Source of the DNA: Clytia hemisphaerica
Lineage: Eukaryota > Cnidaria > Hydrozoa > Leptothecata > Clytiidae
DNA length: 64,000 nucleotides
Assembly: GCA_902728285.1 (NCBI GenBank)
Contig: CACVBU010000385.1
Span: forward strand, 1,089,038-1,153,037
Reading direction: 5' to 3'
Shown: positions 1 through 12,000 of the stretch, one piece after another
Position numbering within the stretch: the stretch's first letter is position 1
How the letters are laid out: every line of letters begins with the position of its first letter
Made by a program: the position numbers and the translations under genes
The notes under the pieces: generated by a model
Seen by the model: only the letters and a program-made list of their open reading frames with translations
What the model was told of the DNA's origin: nothing
The model's database searches: none

Positions 1-644
1 TCGAAAACTAGTTGATAACCTTTCATACAGCTTGAAATAAAAAAAAACTATTTCTTGTTTCATCTCCAAACTGGTGGATTGATGTACAGCTTATAAAAGA
101 ACTGTTCTCTGAAACCTGAAAAATAACAAGAAAGTGTTCCTTAGAATAAACTTATATTTCTTTAGATAGAATTTCAGGTCTCAAGTTTTTTGTGTCATAG
201 CGCGAGATTGATTTTTTCTTGACGAGGGCAAAAATTTGGCGTGATGAAGGATGCCGCTGGGAGGTTGCTCTTTAACCTTCTCATTATTTTTCGGCTAAGT
301 TTTCCATTTTTGTGGGGTCCCTTTGGGCTAAGTTACACGAGATTCCTCCGATCATCATCTTACAAAAATCTCTATATAACTACAAAGAAATTAATTTTCG
401 AAACTTAAGATGGCCTTGATAGGTAAATTCACTGGAGTTAGAGAATCATTTTCATAAGACACGGTTGGAGGATATTCACAATTCTAAAACAACATGGTTA
501 ACGTGTACAACTACTTGTTTTTATACTCAATGTTTCAAGCAACTTATTGGATAAAGGGCTGTAGTTTTCCACAATAAGATTATCAAAGAAGCTTTTCTTT
601 AAAAGGAAATGGTAAAAATATTTGGTTCATTTCACGGTACAAGC
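1..644. other. intergenic, no gene seen
   Basis: AT-rich DNA without a convincing coding stretch, splice-consistent exon or recognisable repeat. It ends at the target-site copy of the foldback element. Confidence 0.5.
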
Positions 645-660
645 CTTATATACGGTGGCC

Positions 661-955
661 GAGAAAGCTCAACCAAGATTTAAATTTTCAAAATACGAAT
701 TTAAATATTCAAAATACAGATTTAAATATTAGAATATGGATTTAAATATTAGAATATGAATTTAAATATCAAAATACAGATTTAAATATTAGAATATGAA
801 TTTAAGTATTCAAAATAGGAATTTAAATATTAGAATATGAATTTAAGTATTCAAAATACGCATTTAAATATTGGAATATGAATTTAAGTATTCAAAATAC
901 AAATTTAAATATTGGAATATGAATTTAAGTATTCAAAGTATGAATTTAAATATTC
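661..955. repeat. AT-rich tandem repeat, left foldback arm
   Basis: Roughly 20-bp units alternating variants such as AATTTAAATATTAGAATATG and AATTTAAGTATTCAAAATA. The reverse complement of the same units fills 3417-3958. Reading frames across it encode only Tyr/Lys/Phe/Asn-rich low-complexity peptides and are not genes. Confidence 0.85.
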
Positions 956-2398
956 CATCGCGACAAATGGGGTTTCCATGTTTTGACGTCAAAGAATCGA
1001 ACGTCAGAAAAGACGGGGGTAAACGTTCGAAAATATGTCAAAAAGAAGACAAGAAAAATAATTTGCGATTTTTCCTAAGTAACAACGCTTATTTATTCAT
1101 TTTCCATACTTCTTTGATGAAAAAAGTATATATTTTTGAAAAGTAAAATACTTCGTCTATCATTTACTCTTTTTTTGAGCTCTTTACTCCAAGGATTTCT
1201 CATTTTGTCAGCCGTTGAACTTCAGTGCTTTTTCGAACAAAATTCTTAAACCCTCCTGTGTTTCAAGGTTCGTAAAAAATCGTGAGCATTTTTTTATCTT
1301 GCTAAGGTCCATCTTTCTTTGAAATTCAATCTTAGACCTTTCCAAAAATGTATAACAAGTACAAAGTTTCAGGTCTGCGATGTGGTGATTTTTCACTTTG
1401 AAAAACAGAGACATTTTTCCTTGAATTCCCCTAATGTTTGTTTACATGTCAGGGAAAACCCGCATTTAACAACAGCAAAAAATTTGGAGGTCCAAACATT
1501 CGAAAAGTATAATCAAAGGGCTTTCCAAATATGTATAATGTTATGGGGTTTCCTTTTGAAGAATGTGGTGATTTTTGAACAAGAAGAGATGGCATAATGA
1601 AAACTTTTCTAAAATCTAGGTTTTGACGTAAAGGGCATAGGAAATTTTGGCATGAGTATTTATTTTTTAGTTTTATAAAGAGTTCAAAGCATTTAAAAAT
1701 CCAAAACATATTTTACATTGATCAACAAAAATAAATTAAACATCGAGCTGGGTTTGATTTTCAAACTAGCAGCCTAAAATTTTCAAATATTACTGGAATA
1801 TAGTCTTACTGGATGAAGAACTTCGAAAAAAAAATCCCTTTTTCACACAAATGGCCGGTAGTTGTTTCTAGCTACTCATTCTTTTTTGCCATTTTTCATC
1901 TCCAAATTAAATAAAAACTTACTGGTCATCCTTGGGAGTTTTTGATATCCAAAATTGAATCACCATTTGATAAGAATAAATTTTAGATAAATAAAGGCTG
2001 CCTTCGATAACTGAATTTCGAAGGCAGGAAAGTCTACTGTGAAAACTGAAGCAAACAAAGCATTCCATTTCTATACATACATACCTCTTTCAATCGAATC
2101 TCAATTTAATTAATTTTACAACTTTCCTTCATTCTCAAGTTTTATTTTTGAGAATGAGAGTAATAATTAAAGCACGATAAGGTTTTATTTTTTGAAAAGC
2201 TCAATGTGTTCTTTTCAAAAGCCAAAGTCTCAAATGAAACTTTTTGTTTTGATTTTGATTGCAACATTTTCGAATCTTTCGAATGCGTGACGCAATTTGA
2301 TTGGCACAAAATAGAACGCGCGCGAAAAAACAATGCAATGACTTCTTCTCTGAGATGACAAAGATCGCAACACTAATTTCGCGCGATGCAACATACAG
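956..2398. mobile_element. 1.44 kb insertion in the foldback left arm
   Basis: The right arm is continuous where the left arm is broken: the reverse complement of about 3405-3440 reads AATATTCAACATACAG, while the left arm reads AATATTC, then this block, then CAACATACAG. The inserted block begins CATCGCG and ends CGCGATG, a 7-bp inverted terminal repeat lying exactly at the breakpoints. The target duplication is absent or a single C. Translations of the interior look random and I recognise no coding domain. Confidence 0.7.
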
Positions 2399-2562
2399 AT
2401 TTAAATGGGCTTCAACAAAAGCTGGCTCTCCTAGTTGGCCCGGGTCATTTGGCCTACTATATATGGCCCACCTTTTGGCTCGCTGATTTTGCTGAATAAG
2501 CAGTTTTTAAAAAAGTGAGTAAGAGTCGATCGTCGATATTTAAGGGGAAAATTACGAAATTT
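2399..2562. repeat. inner foldback arm, left copy
   Basis: About 165 bp of mixed-composition DNA that recurs in inverse orientation at about 3250-3416 with a few mismatches and small indels. It includes the shared strings ATATATGGCCCACC and GTCGATCGTCGATAT. Confidence 0.8.
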
Positions 2563-2682
2563 GGTGCTGCACACCTTCAGCCAAGTCTAAAAAATACTTT
2601 GAGGGGTTCCTATTGAGTTCTGGGCCAAGTCAAGCTAGCAGAGGAATGACATCCCTGAGAAGTTCAAAGCGCACGTCTTGAA

Positions 2683-2765
2683 GTTGGCCCAGTGGTATAA
2701 GGCGTTCGGTTCGCGCACTAGCGATTCCCAGTTCGAAACGGATTAGGGGCACCTTTAAAATCTTT
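2683..2765 (+). mobile_element. tRNA-like (SINE head) sequence inside the foldback
   Basis: TGGCCCAGTGG at about 2684 resembles a pol III A box, and CAGTTCGAAAC about 45 bp later resembles a B box, which is tRNA-like spacing. No complete cloverleaf with a 3' acceptor stem was found, so this looks like a tRNA-derived SINE head or decayed tRNA relic and not a functional tRNA gene. Confidence 0.45.
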
Positions 2766-3249
2766 ATCCAGGTTTTGGTATTTCATGTTTTTTTGGGTGT
2801 AGATTCAGAAAAAATAGGTCCAAAGTCCTGAAAAGTTGACGGAAGAGCGCTACGGGACCGTAAAGGACCCGTACGAGACCGTAAATGACCCCCTCCCCTA
2901 GCGCCGGACTGGGTGGGTATCACGACTTGAAACTTCAAGACGTCAAGTATATCGAAGGGGTAAAGCATCCCAAATTTCATCACTCCACCGTCACTGGGCT
3001 ACGGGCCGCGAAAGGTACGCTGCAGGACGTCCCTGTAAGGACGATTTCCGGGCCGTACGGCGTTTTTAGCCGGTCAAACTTTCCGTGAGGCATCTCTACC
3101 GAATGGAGAACAAGTCTGCAAAATATCTAAGACGTAGCATCAAATTAGATTAGATTTTGCCTTAAATCGTTCTGGACTTAGACTTTTTTAACAATTAGTA
3201 CAGCGCAAGACCTTCCTGTAAGGACGATTGCCGGGCCGCATGGGTCTAT

Positions 3250-3416
3250 AAATTTCGTAATTTTCCCCTTATATCGACGATCGACTCTTACTCACTTTTT
3301 TAAGAACTGCTTATTCAGCAAAATCAGCGAGCCAAAGGGTGGGCCATATATAGTAGGCCAAATGGCCCGGGCCAACTAGGCCAGTCAGCTTTTGTTGAAA
3401 CCCATTTAAATCTGTA
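3250..3416. repeat. inner foldback arm, right copy
   Basis: Reverse complement of 2399-2562. It serves as the uninterrupted reference for the left arm and marks the inner border of the right tandem array. Confidence 0.8.
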
Positions 3417-3958
3417 TGTTGAATATTTAAATTCATATTTTGAATACTTAAATTCGTATTCTAATATTTAAATTCGTATTTGGAATACTTAAATTCATAT
3501 TCCAATATTTAAATGCGTATTTTGAATACTTAAATTCGTAATATGAATACTTAAATTCATATTCCAATATTTAAATTCGTATTCTAATATTTAAATTCGT
3601 ATTTGAATCTTAAATTCCTATTTAATTCGTATTTTAAATTTAAAAATTCGTATTTTGAATACTTAAATTCATATTCCAATATTTAAATTCATATTCCAAT
3701 ATTTAAATTCGTATTTTGAATACTTAAATTCATATTCTAATATTTAAATTCATATTCTAATATTTAAATTCGTATTTTGAATACTTAAATTCATATTCTA
3801 ATATTTAAATCTGTTTTTTGATATTTAAATTCATATTCTAATATTTAAATCTGTATTTTGATATTTAAATTCATATTCTAATATTTAAATCCATATTCTA
3901 ATATTTAAATCTGTATTTTGAATATTTAAACTCGTATTTTGAAAATTTAAATCTTGGT
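3417..3958. repeat. AT-rich tandem repeat, right foldback arm
   Basis: About 540 bp of alternating units such as AATATTTAAATTCATATTC and TTGAATACTTAAATTCGTA. It is longer than the left array, so the two arms have changed copy number independently. Confidence 0.85.
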
Positions 3959-4150
3959 TGAGCTTTCTCGGCCACCGTACTTATATAAAAATGTGTGAGG
4001 GAAATAGAAAGATTTTAATATTCAACTACTTTTTAACATTTCAAAACATTGAATCGGACTGCAGACTTTGAATACGTTAAATTAACTCGATAGAAGATGC
4101 AACTTTACACGCGAAGACGTGAAAAAACAGTGCACGCCAATTTAGGGCGT

Positions 4151-4683
4151 TGTTGTCGTGTATCCCCTGAAGGGATACACGTCTTTTTTTATAAGGAACA
4201 CGTTTATAAAGCAACTTGAGGCTGAAAATGGTCTGAAAAATAAGGAATTGTTAGGTGTGGCTGTGAAAAGGTTTTATTAATGACTGGTCGAAATATTAAG
4301 AACTTAAGTAGAAAACTAGAAATCCAAACAGAAAATAGACAACGAAAAATGTAAAGTCAAGTTCTCAAGTTCTTGTAAAAACGACAGTAAAAATAATTTT
4401 GCTTCTACTAGCACAACACACAAAAACGCTCTCTTACTCTCTCTGTGTCGAACTAGTTTACAAACAAAGTTGTACAAAATATAAACCCAATCTAATTTCC
4501 CATGAGGGGCAATTATCTAGACGCAAGGGAATGTGACGCAATGCAAAACAAAGAAGCCTCATGAGACGCAATGAAATGAAAAGACACTAAACAAAAGAAC
4601 TTATATACACCCGGGATTACAAATTAAACGTAATTAAAACTAAATTATAAAGTTCATTAAAGATGGCTTTTCTGCCATCAACA
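4151..4683 (-). mobile_element. LTR of a BEL/Pao retrotransposon (3' LTR)
   Basis: The block begins TGTTG and ends CAACA, as LTRs do, and lies directly downstream (minus strand) of the integrase C-terminal coding remnant. Just inside its inner border, on the minus strand, is a purine-rich stretch (AAGGGGAGCCAGA) in the position of a polypurine tract. A TATATAAG string at about 4600 could be the LTR promoter. Only one LTR is present; the 5' part of the element is gone, so LTR divergence and target duplication cannot be measured. The outer boundary is inferred from the terminal dinucleotides. Confidence 0.65.
4157..4181. other. perfect hairpin in the LTR
   Basis: CGTGTATCCC, loop CTGAA, GGGATACACG: a perfect 10-bp stem followed by a T run. 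It sits at the extreme 3' end of the LTR in the element's orientation, where it could affect transcript ending or cDNA ends. Function is inference. Confidence 0.7.
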
Positions 4684-4704
4684 TCTGGCTCCCCTTCAAG
4701 ATTC

Positions 4705-5166
4705 TTAATCTTGAAAACTCCTCGGTGGGGAATCGCATTCTTCCAACAGCACAACGTTCGAAATAGGTCGTTCGAATTCACCGTACAATGTTTTAACTGT
4801 CACCTTTCTACAGTCACCGTGTTCGTCTGTATTGGCAACGATTATGCGCCCGAGCGGCCATTGATTTCGCTTGCCGTCCGTCTTTAGCAGCACAATATCA
4901 CCAATTTGAAAACTTCGTCTCTTGCTCGTCCATTTCGTTCGTTCTTGAAGTTTTGTTAAAAATTCCTTTTGCCAACGAGTCCAAAATTCGTTGACAGCAT
5001 GTTGAACACGTTTCCATTGTCTTCGTGAATATCCAGCTGATGAATCACTGAAGGCACCAGGTTGGTGGTACACAATCTTGGACTTTCCAGTCACAGCATC
5101 ATTGGAGTTATCGGCTTCAAACTCAAGGCTCGAATATTGATTGGTCATCAAATGTATGTTATTGTA
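4705..5166 (-). pseudogene. BEL/Pao polyprotein C-terminal remnant (DUF5641-like)
   Basis: About 150 residues with the hallmarks of the region after the integrase core in BEL/Pao polyproteins: QWKRVQHAVNEFWTRWQKEF, then LQERTKW, FQIGDIVLL and WPLGRIIVANTDEHGDCRKV, ending with an ERPISNVVLL strand. The frame is open upstream only to a stop at 5167-5169; just inside that stop the residues NIHLM resemble the PNHLL motif of the family. Everything further upstream (capsid, protease, RT, RNase H, integrase core) is missing. It is a 5'-truncated retrotransposon fossil sharing the LTR at 4151-4683. Confidence 0.8.
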
Positions 5167-5169
5167 TCA

Positions 5170-5939
5170 AGTGGTAGTCTGATAGATTAATGCTAGAGAG
5201 CTATTGATAATCAACAGCCTGATAAATCCTCTTGTGTGCTTGATTAACTTAACTTCTGAGGACGTTTACAATACACACCCGCATCCTGCATTGGTTGGGA
5301 TTGCTTGCTGCCCATATGAGTAGGGTACAGGTTTTTTTAAATCAGGCGTATGGTTTTTACGTCATCATTTTCAGGGATAAATTTTGAGTAAGATAGTCCA
5401 ATAGTTAAAAAATTCATTGAAGGGATCAGAGAAGCAAATTTAGTTTGCCAAATAGATAGACTTAGTTGAGGCTGCGATTACAAGGGCCAGACGCATTTTG
5501 ATTGTTTGATTCAATGTCGTCAGACCGACTCTTGATATTTGAAAAAAAATGTTTGGTTTCAAGTCAGAAACCCAAACTAGAAAAATCAAATCTTGATTGA
5601 AATTTTTATCTCCTCTTGTGATACTTTCTTTGCATTTGTTCTGAATACTGGTTTTTTTTTCACCACATAAAGTTGGCAATTCTGGTCTTTTTAGTCCTGA
5701 AAAGAAATATCTAGCACATAAAAGCAGAGAGTCACAGCCGGATTTCTTAAGCACATTCAAGCATAGAAGTGATCTGACCACCAGGAAACTAGATAACTCT
5801 TTCCTCTCTCTCAGTAATGTGATGGAATGAAAATTGTAATGAAAACAGGACAGTCAAAAAGCTAGCTTTATAAGCTATGTATTACAGATTATTTTTGATA
5901 TTATCATGCATATGCATTTCCAATAGAAAATAAATAAAA
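5170..5939. other. upstream region of PDHA1
   Basis: No recognisable gene. A 114-codon open frame at 5440-5781 on the minus strand has no motif I recognise and no splice context; I treat it as chance. The region directly before the PDHA1 ATG should hold its promoter and 5' UTR; no TATA box or initiator stands out. Confidence 0.4.
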
Positions 5940-6005
5940 ATGGCAACTCTATCCGTCCTCAATAAACTTCGTCATTTATCATGTTTGAAGCAAGCCACTG
6001 AAAAG
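5940..6005 (+). CDS. PDHA1: PDHA1 exon 1
   Basis: ATG through codon 22, start of the targeting peptide ([18 protein letters not shown]). Ends in phase 0 at AAG before GTATTT. Chosen because it is the nearest ATG upstream that splices in frame and gives an amphipathic N-terminus. Confidence 0.85.
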
Positions 6006-9000
6006 GTATTTATTATTGTTATTCATTCAAATAATTTTGAGAAAGTAGTATCATGAAGTTTATATCCAGACCCCTTCCCTTTTCAGAACTAAGATTCAGA
6101 TTTTTCTATCGAAATGTCAGATGGATTATCTAAAACCTAGGAAACGTCCCCTTTGACAGTATTATGGTCTACCAACTTACATCTGGCAGTTTCTGATTTT
6201 TCAAAACCTTCTTAGTACCTTTTACTCAGACACACCTTATCTGAGATTTTTTTTTGCAAGAAACTTCACATTGTAACTGGCAATTTTAAAGCGCATTGTT
6301 TTCATTCTTTAGATCCTCCCAACATTTTCAAGCATTAGCTCCCGACAAATGAGCACTGCTGAGTCTGCTGAATACCATCTCTTAGTAAGTCTATATTATT
6401 ATCAGCCTGAATTTGTATTGTATATACAGTGAGTATGGAAGGGTTAAAACAGTTTGTTTACATTTAGGTAATTTTGAATGGAAAACAGAAGAGTGCTAGC
6501 AGGAATTCATGATTCTCATGCTTGAGACAGACAAGATACGAGTTTTGATTTGATTGTTTGAAGTTTTTAAAGAAAAAAAATTTCTCCTTTAAAATGGCAA
6601 TAAAATTTTTTGGGTCGGCAGGTTTTAAGGTAGGGTCGGTCGGGTGACGGCAAACCAACAATTTTTTAAGTCCAGCCTAAAAAGTTGAATGTGATATCTT
6701 AGGAACAGTTTAAAGCTCTTCAGCTCAGAACTTTTTCAACCCATGAATCCCCATAACATAGCTAAACAAGGAAAAGATCTCACTCGTATGTTCTTTGTCA
6801 GAAGTATCTTACTTTATTTTCCCAATTTGTTTGAAGGTTCGCATCATTATTTAGTTGTAATAAGAGCAAAAAAACTGGAAAGTCTATTTTTTAGATTACT
6901 TCGGTTCATTATACTGCCTATTTGCTTTAAACAGTTAATATATGTTTCAATCTTCTTCTAATCTAACATTTCTTTACTTTTTCCTATCACCTTCACATTC
7001 ACCAACATTATCACTTGTTGTATTAACAGGGACAGGTTAGTGTATTTATATTTTATTATTCCCAAATTCTTAGTCCCTTGTTTTGGAAAGCTTGCATGGA
7101 TTAATTTTAAAAGTACATTGTGTTCTGGATAAAACAGTCCAATTTTATAAAGCAGTAAAAATCCTCATTTTAAAACAAACAAAGGTACTAAATTAAATAG
7201 AATAGCTGATTTATAATCACAACTTCCCTCATGGTTCTTGAAACGAGTTATGAACATTTTGATTCACTCCATCCTTATTGTTAAAGCTTACCAAAGCATT
7301 TTAAAATCATCTTATGACTTTGTATGCTAGACACCTTCGTTGGATAATAACACCCAAGCTCTAAAAGAGTTTTTATTTTCAGCCGTACAAGTTTCATAAT
7401 TTGGACATTGAGTTGCCATACAGTGCCACTCTCACCAGAGATGAAGGCTTACATTATTACCGTGAAATGGTCACCATCAGAAGATTTGAACAAGAAGCAT
7501 CCAAGCTTTACAAGGAGAAAGTCATCCGTGGTTTTTGTCATCTCTACTCAGGACAAGTATGAAATTTCTTTTCATGGAGCCTCTTAAAATCTTGATGTAT
7601 TTTTTTTAGGGTTTTATTTGACTAATTTTATTTTCTCTAATTCTTTTTTCCCGTTCATTGATCTAAAAGGTCAAAACAGTAAAGGGGGTGTTCCAAAAAA
7701 TGATCGATATCCTGATAAAGGGTTAAAAGGATTGTAAAAATTCAATGTCATGTCAGGATGTGAAATTGGGCAAAATCCCTTGGCCTTGTTACCTTAGAAC
7801 AAATAAAAATTTGGGAAAAAAATCGGTTGTGTGTTTGATTGATTTTGAAAGCAATTTGCTGGGCTGCCATAACCTGCCCATTCTGAAAATCCTTTTTCAA
7901 GGTTATAAATAGCCCGGGGTCCACTTAAAGCTTTTTTTATAGACTGGTTGGCGCGATTAAGTGGCCCGGTAGCATATGGTAATATGCTTTTGCCTAGGCG
8001 GACTGTAAAACAGTCCGCCAGGAAAGTAAAAACAGTATGAAGCAATGTTTTTATTTGAGAATAAGGGATTGCAAATCTGTTAATCGTGTTTGTCTCTTTT
8101 TTGATTATATCTTTCAACTCCAAGTAGTTTTATTGTTATTTGGATTTTCAACATTTTTTTTTAAAATGGCGACATCGGCAAACGCTCCTAGTCTACTTCA
8201 CTGGACTCAGCGTCATAAAAAATTATCAAAAAGCAAAGTTCAGCCAAAAGTAGACTCTAGTCTATGTTATAAATAAAAAGCAGACTTTAATAATGTAATA
8301 ACGAGATGCACGTTATCTACCGTTTATCATTTTTTGATACGTTTTTTTCTTCTGGGTAATTATGATGTGTTTCCCAATATAGAATTATGCAAAAAGTGAA
8401 TTAAACTGATCTTCTTCCTACGTGTTTCCTAAAAATAAGTCCATCCATCGCTATCCTAGCCCTTTAAACCAAATGGTGTTGTCTCTTATGGGGAATGATC
8501 TATCAATTTTGCAAATTACAACACTTTTACATTATGTTCCATCTTTATTTTTAGCAATATCCATAGTATTTACGAAATTGTTTTGCAGACCTCAAAACTC
8601 TTTTTTCTTTTTTTTTTTAACTTTTGAGTAGGTTTAGTCTCTCTTTTAGTCTCTCTAAAAATTGAAATACCAAAAATAAAGAAATAACAAAATAACAAAA
8701 AAAGAGAAAATAACACTTTGTCCAGCTTTGTCTTTTATACATATCATGTTTGATTACCTAAAAATGAACGTATTTTTTACAATTTTCAATTATAAAATGA
8801 ATGGAATATTAGCTTCATCCATTTTTCTCATCATTCATGTTGTATCTCGAAGATTTCCGAGGGCATAAACAAAATGCTCTATAGGAAGTGGACAATAGTA
8901 CTTATATATCAAAACTAATTTGGGGATGCATGCAGCCTAAATAGTACTAAACTCACAAACCTTCCAAATTACTAGAGTCTTATACGCAATTTTATTGAAA

Positions 9001-12000
9001 CTATGAAGCTTTTTTTTTCAAACAATAGTGGAACAAAGGTTATTTAGGTTACAATAGGTCTGTCATTGTTGTTCAAAGCGTTAGGATTAACCACTTTAAA
9101 ATTGCATTTCTTAGAATGAGAGTAAAGTACTTGTGAAATTAATAAAGAAAATTTTTGCAGTGCCATACAAAATTTAATAATAGATGTCACGCGTCAAAAC
9201 AACTGTCAGCTATATCCATCATCTTTGATCGGGGAACCTGTAAAGAAGCCATTGCAGTGTTAAAAATTAACGCTTAACGGCGCTTCATCATGAGTAAGGA
9301 GCGCTCTCGATGCATTTACACCGTTATTGAAACTCCCACCAAAGATTTTTCTTGGCTGAATTGAGAAACTTTAGCCCAGGTTATATTAAGGGTAGTGCTT
9401 TTTACCCATGACTTTAATCGTTTCAATTACACGTGATTAATATAATAAAATGTTCCCTTTTAATATTGTTTCGAACATCTTTAGGAAGCGTGTGCTGTTG
9501 GAATGACCGCCACCTTAACGCCCGATGATAGTGTCATCACTGCTTATCGCGCCCACGGCTGGACCTATCTCAAAGGGCGCTCTGTTAAACAAGTTCTCGC
9601 TGAATTGACAGGTATTTAAAATCCTCATTTTTTTAGGTTGTAGCATCAGTTTTGTGCTGAAGAAAACATGACTTGAACGATTTGAGCCTCAAAATGCCGG
9701 ATATAAAGGATTAGTCGAGCCTCGATAAAAATTACTGGTTCTGTGATATAAAAAATAGTGTTTTGTGAGTTTAGTGACGAGAGTTTAAAATCAAAACAAC
9801 CCTCAGGTATAAGTACTAGGCGCTAGTCAGCTGGCTTAGGTCGCTGCCCTGCTACACGATTCAAAATTTATCTATTCTCAAAAACTGATTTTCACCAAGA
9901 TGGATTATTGTTTATAATACCTTCTAATTAAGTTAGGCTGGACAAATTCTTGTTTTGACGTCACCGACCCTAGATTTTGGAGGTGGGTCGGTCGGTTGGA
10001 AAATCTTTTTATTTTGGTCATTCATGGTATTTTTGTCTACATTTTGTAATTTTTAAAGAAAAAGATTCTCTTCGTCAAAATAGCAATAAAAGTATTTTGG
10101 TCGGCAAGTTTAGAGAAAACGACAAATCAACATTTTTTTAAGTCCAGCCTTATTCAAAGTTGTTGGTGTTAGAATACTATCCCCTTTCTTCAATTCTCGT
10201 CAATATAGGTCGAAAAGGAGGATGTACGCAAGGGAAAGGAGGCTCAATGCATATGTATGCGCATGAGTTTTATGGTGGAAATGGTATTGTAGGTGCTCAG
10301 GTAAGGATGCCGTTTGATCACGTTGGATTAGGCAACTCAGTAAAGAAGTCTGATACATTAGGAATGCAAAAAACGTGACATAGTGTGCAGAGGGGTCCAG
10401 CCCCCAGCATTTTTCAGGGGGGTGCCAAGGAAAATTTTTAAATTATTTTCTGAAAAATACAGCCCCCAATCAATCAAAAATGGTTTAGCCCCCCTAAGCT
10501 CAGGGGAGGTGCGTTCTATGCGTGAGTACAAATCTATTTTATTTAGTAGTAGTTTGCTGCTAAAAATCTATTGTTCCAGCTCAAAAACACCAATGTAGGT
10601 GATCTTGGAGTGCAATTTAGTCCATTTAATTTCCAATGGGGATACAATGCAGTAGGACACATTCGCAGATTTTCTGTCCCGTACATTTATCTCGCGTTTC
10701 AATAGTTTTATAAACACACTAACTGTCACTTTCTTGTATCGCTTTAATATAAATGAATAATTTGATGAATTAATAATTCTTTTTTTCAGGTACCATTGGG
10801 AGCCGGTGTAGCATTTGCACACAAATACCGTGGTAACGGACGTGTTTGTGTCACTTTATACGGTGATGGTGCCGCTAATCAAGGACAGGTATAAAGAGTT
10901 AATATTTGCAAATCATTGCTTCCTCACCTTTCTACTTAGAATTCTAACATTTCTCCTCTCTGTCTTATTGTCTGAAGAACTTCGGGGCTAGAGAATTCGT
11001 TAAGGCTTGAATCTTTTTTCGCTTATTTATCATGTTTTGAATTTTCATGATAAACGCCCGTTATATTTATATAACTTTATGGTTGTGGCTTGTTAGCGTA
11101 GTAAACCTACGCCTCAAATAGGACTTGGAGTTTTTTATTTTATGATTAAACTACTGTAGTAATATGTTTACGGAACATGAAACATTACAAGAACATTTTG
11201 AATCGCCAAAAGTGATATTTGGTCACATAATGTGGTCTGCCACGTTTTGCGATGATTGATATGACGATATAATGAGAAAGAAATTCTTCTACTGCCAATC
11301 TTAATCTAAAGTACATTTCAAATTAGCTGGCAGTAAACTTTTTAATTGCGTATTACTTTTGATAGGTTTCAAATTAGATAGCGATTTTATACTTTTTGGA
11401 AAGGCAATCCGGAGTGGAATATTATGCATATAAAATTTTTCTAAAATTTCCAAACACGAAGATGAAAAACGAAAAAAAAAATCAGCTTTTTATCTAGCAA
11501 TGTTATAACCACCATTTTTGGACTTGGGAAACTTCAATCTTTGCCCATGTCAGCTGTGAATTTTTTTTCAAAAAAAACAATTCAGTCCAAAGATATTTAT
11601 CCATCTAATTCGAAACCTATCAAAAGTAATACGCAATTGAAAATTTACTGCCAGCTAATTTGAAATGTACTTTAGTAGACGATTGTCGCTCTTTAGTATC
11701 ACTCTTTAGTGTCACTCTTTAGTGTAACAAACGTATGTATTTATGTTTTGTTTTTTGTGCTATGTTTTACATTTTATTTTTATATCTCCCACCTTAATTT
11801 GTATTTTCCTTTTTTGGGAGAAGCTAGACCTGCAAAACAATAAATGTAATTTGTTTTGCCTATAAATGAAAATCTTTCTCGTCAAATTAGCAGTTTCTTT
11901 ACGTCTCTCTTTAGTCCCCATTCAATACGTCCTTTTATACGAACTTAGGAAATTTTGGCCGAGGCTTATTTTTTCATGATTTTCAGGCTTAGTTTTTTGT

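Larger units (their letters stand above)
645..3985. mobile_element. large foldback (palindromic) DNA element
   Basis: Two inverted arms meet flanking DNA at matching termini: TACGGTGGCCGAGAAAGC starts at 651 and its reverse complement ends at 3979. CTTATA stands directly outside both ends (645-650 and 3980-3985), a likely target-site duplication; the shared string can be read as 8 bp (CTTATATA) if the terminus is set two bases inward. From outside in, each arm has a unique terminus, a block of AT-rich ~20-bp tandem units and an inner ~165 bp unique arm. The centre (about 2563-3250) is not palindromic. No transposase is encoded, so the element is probably non-autonomous. The left arm is interrupted by a separate insertion at 956-2398. 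The superfamily is not determined. Confidence 0.8.

Noticed and set aside
871..1146. Open frame rich in Tyr, Lys and Asn
   Set aside because: It begins in the AT-rich tandem array of the foldback arm and runs into the inserted block across its boundary.
2683..2765. Functional tRNA gene
   Set aside because: A and B box-like strings are present but no acceptor stem or complete cloverleaf can be drawn.
5440..5781. 114-codon minus-strand frame upstream of PDHA1
   Set aside because: No motif, no splice context, unusual composition; length is within chance for this DNA.
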